DNA of 64,000 bases from contig NZ_CP011492.1 in the NCBI RefSeq assembly GCF_001011035.1, forward strand, positions 4,039,501 through 4,103,500, written 5' to 3'. The stretch comes from Streptomyces sp. CNQ-509. GTDB taxonomy: Bacteria > Actinomycetota > Actinomycetes > Streptomycetales > Streptomycetaceae. The notes under the pieces were generated by a model that was not told where the DNA came from, made no database searches, and saw nothing but the letters and a program-made list of their open reading frames with translations. Shown one piece after another: positions 57,464 through 64,000 of the stretch. The stretch's first letter is position 1, and each line of letters begins with the position of its first letter. The translations under genes and the position numbers were made by a program.

Positions 57464-60400
57464 ATGAAGGGGCTGGGAGTGGTGGGGAATCGGCCGACGG
57501 ACTGGCATGTACTCGATCTCGATGACGACCCGACGCCGGGTGATCCGGAGCGGGTGAAGCAGTTGGCGCGTGAGCTGCATGACTTCGCCGATGATGTGGC
57601 GGATGCGTTGCGGCAGATCAAGGGTATGGCCGGTGAGGACGCGCTGCTGCGGTGGGCGGGGAAGACGGCGAAGGCGTTCCAGGACGAGTTCGACGAGGTC
57701 CCGAAGAACCTGAAGAAGCTTCAGCGGTCGTATGACCTGGCGGGGGATGCGCTGGCGGCGTACTGGCCGAAGCTGGAGCGCGCGCAGTCGCTGGCGGACA
57801 AGGCGCTGGCCAAGGGCCGGGAGGCGCAGAGTGATCTGACCGCGGCCAGCGGGCGTCTTGATGCGGCGAATTCGTGGGTGGAGCGGGCGACGAAGAAGAC
57901 GGAGGAGTACGACGGGAAGGAGGGCAGGGAGAAGCCCGACGAGTCCGAGGTACGCGCCGCGACCCGCAACGCCACCGACGCCAAGTCCGCCCGCGCCTCC
58001 GCCCAGACGGCTGTCGACAACGCGCAAGGCGGTCTGGAAGCGGCGAAGAAGATGGCCGCGGATGCGAAGAAGATGCGTGAGGACGCCGCTTCCGAAGCGA
58101 AGGACAAGCTGGAGGAAGCTTCGGATGCCGGTATTCAGAACCGGAAGTGGTGGGAGAAGGCGGTCGACTGGGTCAAGGACAACTGGGACACCATCGTCAA
58201 CGTCTGCAAGGTCATCGTCGCCGTCCTCGGCATCGTCGTCCTCATCATCGGCGGACCCCTCGCCTGGGTGGTACTCGCCGCCGCCCTCGTGGTCCTGGCG
58301 GACACCCTCTACAAGTACATGAACGGCCAAGCCTCCCTCTGGGACGTCGCCTTCGCCGCCCTCGACTGCATCCCCGGCATGAAGGGCCTCACCTCACTCG
58401 CGAAGCTGGGCAAGATGGCCGGCGGCCTCAAGGCCCTCGCCAAGGGCGGACTGAAAGCCATGTCGACGGGCGTGAAGGGCCTGGGCAAGACGTTCCGCAA
58501 GCAGGCCGTGCAGATGTTCAAGCGCAACGGCTGCGGTGATCCGGTGGACGTCGCCACCGGTGAGATGACCCTGTCGGCCACCGACGTCGACCTTCCCGGG
58601 GTGCTTCCGCTGATCATCGAGCGCCACCACATCTCCACGTACACCGACGGTCGCTACTTCGGCAGCTCGTGGGCATCCACACTGGATCAGCGGCTCACTC
58701 TCACCGACGATGCGGTGCACCTCCTCACCGCCGACGGCATGACCCTCGTCTACCCGACACCTCTCGCGGACGGGGAGACCGCCGTCTTCCCCGTCACCGG
58801 TCCGCGCTGGGGCCTGACGTGGGACGGCAGGCCGGGTACCGCGCTCGTCGTCGAACAGCCGGAGGCCGGGCGGGTCCTTCTCTTCGCCCCGGTGCCGGGC
58901 CGGCCAGGGGGCGAGCTGCCGATATCCGCCGTCATCGACCGCAACGGCAACCGCGTCGACTTCCACTACCGCGATGACGGCGAGCTCCAAGAACTCGCGC
59001 ACTCCGGCGGCTACCGCGTCGGTGTCGCCGTCTACGGGCGGCGCGTGACCTCCCTGCGACTGATCTCCGACCCTGCCGAACCCGTGTTGCTCACCTTCGA
59101 CTACGACGACAACGGCCTGGTGGAGAAGGTCTTCAACTCCTCCGGACTGCCCCTGCTCTTCTCCTACGACGAGGCGTCGAGGCTGACCCGCTGGGAGGAT
59201 CGCAACGGGACCTGGTACCGATACGAGTACGACGACGCCGGCCGCTGTGTGTTCTCCACGGGAACGGACAGGGCGCTGGAGTACTCCTACCGCTACGAGC
59301 CGGAGCACCTTCGCACCACGGCGACCGACTCCCGCGGGCACAGCACCGTGTACGAGTTCAACGACGGCTTGCAGCTCGTCGCGCAGACCGGCGCCCACGG
59401 CCGTACCATCCGGTACGAGTACGACCTCGACGAGCGGCTCACCGCCTACATCGACCCCCTTGGCCGCACCACACGCTACGAGTACGACACCACAGGAGAC
59501 CTCGCCACCCTGGTGCTCCCCGACGGCAGCCGCAAGCAGGCCGTCTACAACGAGCTGCGCCTGCCGGTGGAACTGGTGGAAGCCGACGGCTCCCGCTGGG
59601 AGTTCGCCTACGATGCCCGCGGCAACCGTGTCGCCAGCCTCGACCCCGCGGGCCGTCGCAGCCGTTTCAGCTACGACGAGCACGGCGGTCTGGCCTCGGT
59701 CACCGACGCCGCCGGCGGACAGACCCGGGTCCGGTGCGATGCCGCCGGCCTGCCGATCGCCGTCACCGACCCCGTTGGGGAGACGACCACCCTCATGCGG
59801 GACGCCTTCGGCCGGCCGGTCACCCTGACCGATCCGCTCGGCGCGTGTACCCGGAGCCGGTGGTCGGTGGAGGGACGCTTGCTGGAACGCACCGATCCGC
59901 TCGGCGGTGCGGAGACGCTCGAGTGGGACCCGGAGGGCAACCTGCTCGCCCGGCGTGAGGCCGGCGGGGCCACCACCACGTACACGTACGGCGCCTTCGA
60001 TCAGATGACCTCCACCACCTACCCGAACGGATCCGCCTACCGCTACACCCGCGACACCGAGCTCAACCTCCTCCAGGTCACCGATCCGGCCGGCCGCACC
60101 TGGGATTATGACTACGACGAAGCAGGCCGTCTGGTATCGGAATCTGACTTCGACGGCCGTGTCACCCGCTACACCTACGACGCTGCCGACCAGATACGCA
60201 CCCGCACCAACGCCGCGGGACAGCAGCTGTCCCACGACTACGACCTCCTGGGGCGGGTGACGGCTATCACCTCGGAGCAGGGAGACAGCCGCTACGAGCA
60301 CGACGCTCTGGGCCGGGTGATCCGCGCCAGCACCCCGGGCGTCGAACTCGCCCGCACCTACGACCCACTAGGCAACCTCCTCACCGAGACCGTCAACGGC

Positions 60401-61933
60401 CGCACGCTCACCTTCACCTACGATGCCGCCGACCGGCAGTTGACCCGCACCACACCCTCCGGGCACCACAGCGAGTGGACCTACACTCCCGACGGCCTCG
60501 CGGCCACACTCACCACCGACGGACGCACCATCACCTTCGACCACGACCCCCTCGGGCGGGAGACCGTGCGCAGGGTCGGAAACCGGCTGACCTGCACCCA
60601 GCAATGGGACCGGGCGGGCCGCCTCACCCGCCAGACGGTCGACGGGCCTGCAGCCCGGGCGGCTGCCGTACGCCACTACCGCTACCGCGCCGACGGCCAC
60701 CTCACCGCGTTCGACGACGGCCTCGTCGGCGTCCGGACCTACGATCTCGACGTCCTGGGCCGGGTGCTGGCCGCCACCAATACCCTTGGTGCCACCAGCC
60801 AGGAGACCTACACCTACGACGCGACCGGCAACCAGACCGAAGCCCACTGGCCGACAGTCGGCGACCCGCCCGCGGCGGACGCCGCGGGTGACCGCGAATT
60901 CCAGGGCACTCTTCTCACCCGGGCCGGGCGTGTCCGTTACGAGTACGATGCCGCCGGCCGCATCGTCCTGCGGCAGCGTCGCCGGCTGTCGAAGAAGCCC
61001 GAGACCTGGCACTACACCTGGGACGCCGACAGCCGCCTCACCCACGCCGTCACCCCCGACGGCACCACCTGGCGCTACCGTTACGACGGGTTCGGCCGCC
61101 GCGTGGCCAAGGAGTGCCTCGACGCCACCGGCGCGGCAGCGGAACGCACCGACTTCACCTGGGACGGATCCACGCTCGTCGAACAGGCAACCACGCGCGG
61201 CGAGTCCGTGGATCCGGTCACTCTGACCTGGAACCACCGCGAACTCCAGCCGCTCACCCAGACCCGGCATACACCGGGCCAGGACGAGATCGACCGCGAG
61301 TTCTACGCCATCATCACCGACCTCGTCGGCACACCGACCGAACTCGTTGACGAGGACGGCGCGACGGCGTGGCGGCAGAGGTCCACGCTCTGGGGACTGC
61401 CCCTCGCGCTGAGCGGTGACACCACCGAGATGCCGCTGCGCTTCCCCGGCCAGTACGCGGACGCAGAAACCGGCTGGCACTACAACGTCCTCCGCCACTA
61501 CGACCCGGCCACCGGTCGCTACGCCACCCTTGACCCGCTGGGCCTGACCCCTGGCCCCAACCCGTACACCTACCCGCACAACCCCACCACCTGGACCGAC
61601 CCACTAGGTCTGGCCGCGCACAGCCCGCCGGCCGGCAACGGAGGAAAAGGCCGGAAGAAGGGGTTGCGACCGGACCCCGACGCGACCGGACCACACACGA
61701 CGTTCCGGCGCGACGCCTCAACCGGGCGCGTGGTTCACTACGCAGAGTGGGCTCCCCAGTCCAATCCCAAGAACCCCGCGCCGTGGGAGATGGTGAAACG
61801 TGCCGACATGCAGGGCCAGCCACACTTCGACAAGAAGACAGGGCAGGTCATCCCCACACCTCACATCAACCTCCCGGACGGCTCTGCCCGGCCGGCCGAA
61901 CCCTGGGAGATAACCCCCGGTGGAAACCCGTGA
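57464..61933 (+). CDS. RHS-repeat polymorphic toxin with C-terminal Tox24-like domain
   Basis: A 1489-residue toxin. Residues 20-235 are helical, beginning like a WXG-type module (PERVKQLARELHDFADDVADALRQIKG), followed by two transmembrane segments (VNVCKVIVAVLGIVVLIIGG, LAWVVLAAALVVLADTL). The RHS core starts at GDPVDVATGEMTLSATD near 355, carries about 25 YD-type repeats, and ends with RYATLDPLGL near 1360. The C-terminal 85 residues (GPHTTFRRDASTGRVVHYAEW, NPKNPAPWEMVKRADMQGQPHFDKKTG, TPHINL) resemble polymorphic toxin type 24. Immunity gene overlaps the end. The start ATG is not preceded by a strong ribosome site. Confidence 0.92.
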   Translation: MKGLGVVGNRPTDWHVLDLDDDPTPGDPERVKQLARELHDFADDVADALRQIKGMAGEDALLRWAGKTAKAFQDEFDEVPKNLKKLQRSYDLAGDALAAYWPKLERAQSLADKALAKGREAQSDLTAASGRLDAANSWVERATKKTEEYDGKEGREKPDESEVRAATRNATDAKSARASAQTAVDNAQGGLEAAKKMAADAKKMREDAASEAKDKLEEASDAGIQNRKWWEKAVDWVKDNWDTIVNVCKVIVAVLGIVVLIIGGPLAWVVLAAALVVLADTLYKYMNGQASLWDVAFAALDCIPGMKGLTSLAKLGKMAGGLKALAKGGLKAMSTGVKGLGKTFRKQAVQMFKRNGCGDPVDVATGEMTLSATDVDLPGVLPLIIERHHISTYTDGRYFGSSWASTLDQRLTLTDDAVHLLTADGMTLVYPTPLADGETAVFPVTGPRWGLTWDGRPGTALVVEQPEAGRVLLFAPVPGRPGGELPISAVIDRNGNRVDFHYRDDGELQELAHSGGYRVGVAVYGRRVTSLRLISDPAEPVLLTFDYDDNGLVEKVFNSSGLPLLFSYDEASRLTRWEDRNGTWYRYEYDDAGRCVFSTGTDRALEYSYRYEPEHLRTTATDSRGHSTVYEFNDGLQLVAQTGAHGRTIRYEYDLDERLTAYIDPLGRTTRYEYDTTGDLATLVLPDGSRKQAVYNELRLPVELVEADGSRWEFAYDARGNRVASLDPAGRRSRFSYDEHGGLASVTDAAGGQTRVRCDAAGLPIAVTDPVGETTTLMRDAFGRPVTLTDPLGACTRSRWSVEGRLLERTDPLGGAETLEWDPEGNLLARREAGGATTTYTYGAFDQMTSTTYPNGSAYRYTRDTELNLLQVTDPAGRTWDYDYDEAGRLVSESDFDGRVTRYTYDAADQIRTRTNAAGQQLSHDYDLLGRVTAITSEQGDSRYEHDALGRVIRASTPGVELARTYDPLGNLLTETVNGRTLTFTYDAADRQLTRTTPSGHHSEWTYTPDGLAATLTTDGRTITFDHDPLGRETVRRVGNRLTCTQQWDRAGRLTRQTVDGPAARAAAVRHYRYRADGHLTAFDDGLVGVRTYDLDVLGRVLAATNTLGATSQETYTYDATGNQTEAHWPTVGDPPAADAAGDREFQGTLLTRAGRVRYEYDAAGRIVLRQRRRLSKKPETWHYTWDADSRLTHAVTPDGTTWRYRYDGFGRRVAKECLDATGAAAERTDFTWDGSTLVEQATTRGESVDPVTLTWNHRELQPLTQTRHTPGQDEIDREFYAIITDLVGTPTELVDEDGATAWRQRSTLWGLPLALSGDTTEMPLRFPGQYADAETGWHYNVLRHYDPATGRYATLDPLGLTPGPNPYTYPHNPTTWTDPLGLAAHSPPAGNGGKGRKKGLRPDPDATGPHTTFRRDASTGRVVHYAEWAPQSNPKNPAPWEMVKRADMQGQPHFDKKTGQVIPTPHINLPDGSARPAEPWEITPGGNP

Positions 61934-62216
61934 TCTGCTCGGCGCATTGAGCGCCTGGTATGCAGACCAGTGCGACGGTGACTGGGAGCACGAGTTCGGG
62001 GTGAAGATCGAGACCTTGGACAACCCCGGATGGCTCATCCAGGTCGATCTGCCCGGTACGAGCAAGGAGGGCGTCACCCTTGCACCCGAATCGGAGGAAG
62101 GCGTCGACGGCTCCTGGCTGCACAGATCCGCGGACGGCCGCATCCTGCGGGTCGCATGCGGGCCCAAGGACCTGGAAAGAGCCGTTCGTGCGGCACTGGA
62201 TTTCCTCTCGACCTGA
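61920..62216 (+). CDS. Imm53-like immunity protein
   Basis: A 98-residue acidic protein: LLGALSAWYADQCDGDWEHEFGVKIETLDNPGWLIQVDLPGT. The WY-x-x-QC-x-GDWEHxxGxxIETLDNPGW pattern matches immunity family Imm53, which commonly follows RHS or other polymorphic toxins. The GTG start overlaps the toxin stop by 14 bases. It should neutralise the Tox24-like domain in the producing cell and its kin. Confidence 0.9.
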   Translation: METRDLLGALSAWYADQCDGDWEHEFGVKIETLDNPGWLIQVDLPGTSKEGVTLAPESEEGVDGSWLHRSADGRILRVACGPKDLERAVRAALDFLST

Positions 62217-62587
62217 GCGCCACGGTCTTGCGCGTCGCCCTCCGCATGTACCCCGATCACGGTGGCCGACGACTGGACCGTCCGAGGGCGGCGGAACTCG
62301 GAGGGGCAGGTGGGGGCGGGAGCTGCTCTGGGGTGAAAGATCGGGAGGCTCCGGGCGCTGTCAAGCGCGGTACTCCGGGCCGGATGGCATCGACGGGCTG
62401 GCGCCGGCGCCCTGCACCTTCGCGACCGCCCGCGAGGCAGACGACCGGCTTGTCGGAAAGGCACCGGAGATCCGCGGCGCCGGTGGAGAGTCGGCCGACG
62501 AGCGGCCGTCGCCACCCGGCCTGCGACGACGTGTGGGTATCGGGTGGCGATAGGGCACGCTCTGTGTCCGTTGCAGACTCGTCTTGT

Positions 62588-62619
62588 CCACGGTGTATGG
62601 CACGCGAGTGGCACGGAGG
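62588..62619 (+). repeat. 32-base direct repeat, copy 2
   Basis: CCACGGTGTATGGCACGCGA followed by GTGGCACGGAGG is the second copy of the repeat at 57353-57384 (30 of 32 bases). It lies 370 bases after the immunity gene, in relic DNA. Confidence 0.7.
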
Positions 62620-62707
62620 GGCCCAACGCCGGTCGGACCTCGGTGTCTGGTCGGCGGAGGTCTCCATGGAGTTGGTTCTCTCGTGTGTCGTGGGGTCTGC
62701 TCCCGCG

Positions 62708-62925
62708 AGCCGTTCTCGCGCTGGAAGGCGACGGACCAGTCGAGTCCGCGCAGGCGCAGCGGCACCACGATCCGGCCGTTCTCGGTGAACTGGTCCACCC
62801 AGGCGGGGGCGAGATCGGCAGCCTCGACGGTGACCACGATCCGGTCGTGCGGCGCGTGCTGCGGCTCCCCTCGGCGCCATCGACCACGAGTGCGTGCCCG
62901 CGGCCGTACACGGCGGCGGGCAGGA
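62708..62925 (-). pseudogene. Protein-isoaspartate-methyltransferase-like (FxLD-system type) fragment
   Basis: The minus strand reads YGRGHALVVDGAEG and, after a frame change near 62874, PQHAPHDRIVVTVEAADLAPAWVDQFTENGRIVVPLRLRGLDWSVAFQRENG. This is the motif II-post I region of PIMT-like methyltransferases, closest to those of FxLD-type ribosomal peptide systems. The N-terminal half is absent and it ends near the repeat at 62619. No precursor peptide is visible. Confidence 0.6.
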
Positions 62926-63164
62926 GCAGGGGACACACCCGGCCGATCTCGTCGTACGCGTTCACCGACGGATCACCCCCCGGGGCCGTGGGGCCGCGGG
63001 CCGACGTGCTGACCAGGAAGGTTCGGCCAAGCCTCGACTGAACCTGCTCGTCATCACGGCAGGCCACGGCAGTATGGAGCCGCCGACCCAACCGCGTGCG
63101 TCAAGGCCCAACGCGCCCTTGCTCGGTGCGGGGGTTGGAGGTCCGGGTGGGGCACACCGATGTC

Positions 63165-63905
63165 CTACGGCGTGCGGACTTCGCCGTCCGGCCGCGGGAT
63201 GAGGTCCAGCGCCGGGGAGTGCTCGATCTCGTGCTCCGCCGAGTCGATGATGGCCAGGACTGCGGCGGCCGCCTCGGCGCCGTCGCCGCGCCCGATCGCC
63301 TCGGCGACTGCGAGGTGGCGGGGGAGGGATGCCTCCAGCGCGCCGGGGGTCTCGCTGCTGATCGCGAAACTGTGCTGGAGGGCGACGTCCAGGGCGCGGC
63401 CCAGTGAGCCGAAGAGCCGATTGCCGCTGGCGTCGAGCAGGGCGCGGTGGAAGGCGGCGTCGGCCTCGACGTAGCCGGCGTGCTCCGGGCGGCGGGCGGC
63501 TGCCGCCATCCGCTCGTGCGCGTCGAGCAGAGCGCGCACGTCTGCGGGCAGCCGCCCGGCGGCGGCCAGCCGGGCCGCGGCCGGCTCCACGGTGCGGCGC
63601 AGCTCGACGGTCTCCCGCAGCAGCCGCAGCGGCCCGTACTCCTGCTGCCAGCGCAGTACGTCCGCGTCCAGGTGGTTCCACCCCTCGGGCGGCAGCACCC
63701 TGGTGCCCGTACGCGGCCTGATGCCCAGCATCCCCTTGCCCGCAACCGACTTGACCGCCTCGCGCAGCACCCCGCGGCTCACCCCGAGCTCGGCGGCGAG
63801 CTTCTCCTCGACCGGCAGCGAGTCCCCGGGCGCGGCCTCACCCGAGACGATCCGGCGCACCAACTCGTCGACCGCCCACTCGTGCATCGTCCGATGTCTG
63901 CGCAC
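63165..63905 (-). CDS. GntR family regulator, FadR-type (FCD domain)
   Basis: A 246-residue protein: GntR HTH in residues 8-75 (HEWAVDELVRRIVSGEAAPGDSLPVEEKLAAELGVSRGVLREAVKSVAGKGML) and an FCD domain (AAFHRALLDASGNRLF, LEASLPRHLAVAEAI, Asp-His ligands) that binds a carboxylic or sugar-acid ligand. GTG 63905 follows GGGAGGA by 6-8 bases. The promoter has an AATCAT/ATGATT dyad. Target genes are probably to the right, beyond the window. Confidence 0.9.
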   Translation of the reverse strand: MRRHRTMHEWAVDELVRRIVSGEAAPGDSLPVEEKLAAELGVSRGVLREAVKSVAGKGMLGIRPRTGTRVLPPEGWNHLDADVLRWQQEYGPLRLLRETVELRRTVEPAAARLAAAGRLPADVRALLDAHERMAAAARRPEHAGYVEADAAFHRALLDASGNRLFGSLGRALDVALQHSFAISSETPGALEASLPRHLAVAEAIGRGDGAEAAAAVLAIIDSAEHEIEHSPALDLIPRPDGEVRTP

Positions 63906-63932
63906 AAATGTTCCTCCCGCCCCCTCGACGGC

Positions 63933-63947
63933 AATCATCGAATGATT
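63933..63947 (-). promoter_or_regulatory. Candidate GntR operator upstream of the FadR-type gene
   Basis: AATCAT-CGA-ATGATT (63933-63947) is a perfect 6-base inverted repeat, 28 bases upstream of the GTG at 63905, in an AT-rich stretch. Its form fits FadR/UxuR-type GntR sites. Autoregulation and control of a divergent gene beyond the window are inferred. Confidence 0.6.
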
Positions 63948-64000
63948 TAACTTTTCCCGTCAACTGCCCACGCGAGAGCCGTCCGCAACGAAGAGAGAGC

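Noticed and set aside
57056..58330. Long minus-strand open frame extending the kinase gene N-terminus into the RHS gene
   Set aside because: The extra 425 codons are Arg/Leu/Pro-rich without domain pattern and antiparallel to a convincing RHS gene and tRNA half; the kinase begins at about 57055.
58394..60301. 635-codon minus-strand frame inside the RHS gene
   Set aside because: Antisense shadow of the RHS repeats; composition is Val/Gly/Ala-rich with no domains.
62030..62788. 252-codon plus-strand frame after the immunity gene
   Set aside because: Starts inside the immunity gene, Arg/Ser/Pro-rich, no family; region is relic DNA.

Overview
The window is high-GC actinobacterial DNA, most likely from a Streptomyces or close relative. 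Supporting signs are the strong GC-third-position bias, GTG starts, GTGA/ATGA overlaps, divergent anti-sigma-type ATPase/HTH-TPR genes, SpoIIE-type phosphatase, TerD, Spo0M, DUF1707, several Hanks kinases, and at least two genes with the rare TTA codon that Streptomyces reads with the bldA tRNA. It mixes intact operons with many gene relics, which is typical of a chromosome arm or an accessory region.

Left part (1-13 kb). Decayed DsbA-like and ricin-lectin genes abut each other. They are followed by a BlaI/M56 pair, a MerR-controlled MFS pump ending in an IS481 relic, an NlpC/P60 endopeptidase, a class I methyltransferase, and a metal-efflux unit whose sensor keeps the three cysteine positions of mycobacterial CmtR. 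From 12.87 kb down to 8.10 kb lies a tightly overlapping five-gene minus-strand operon: polyprenyl diphosphate synthase, methyltransferase, chorismate lyase-like protein, 4-hydroxybenzoate hydroxylase-like flavoprotein and UbiA prenyltransferase. Together these could make a prenylated (di)hydroxybenzoate. It is the best candidate for an undescribed pathway here.

Middle (13-37 kb). A TTA-containing secreted protein, an RNase H-like protein, an F420-type oxidoreductase, a TetR/TIM-barrel pair, and an LmrA/YxaF-type TetR regulator that shares an almost identical operator with a neighbouring epimerase. Then a Ser/Thr kinase, a lipoprotein, an alpha/beta hydrolase and a deleted sulfatase. A GntR / deformylase-like / threonine-dehydratase-like divergon has a perfect palindrome in its short intergenic gap. 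A nine-gene operon (25.4-34.4 kb) joins a secreted EEP-family hydrolase, two uncharacterised proteins and a complete Opp/Dpp-type ABC importer with its own LacI regulator. After it come an anti-sigma-type ATPase, an HTH-TPR regulator, a GNAT and a RelE/Phd pair.

Right part (37-64 kb). Relics of three unrelated genes lie at 37.4-38.3 kb, followed by a membrane Ser/Thr kinase, TerD, Spo0M, DUF1707 and a PAS-GAF-SpoIIE-ATPase protein. From 46.8 to 57.25 kb, 3'-half copies of a tRNA-Gly(CCC) gene bracket an island. It carries a two-gene NAD-linked molybdenum/tungsten formate dehydrogenase, universal stress proteins, a DUF1918-XRE-flavin-binding protein and a P-type ATPase pseudogene with an inverted internal piece. 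This set resembles hypoxia/dormancy clusters of actinomycetes. A kinase fused to an extracellular solute-binding domain lies at the island's right end. An RHS polymorphic toxin with an Imm53-like immunity gene follows, bracketed by 32-base near-identical repeats. A GntR regulator closes the window.
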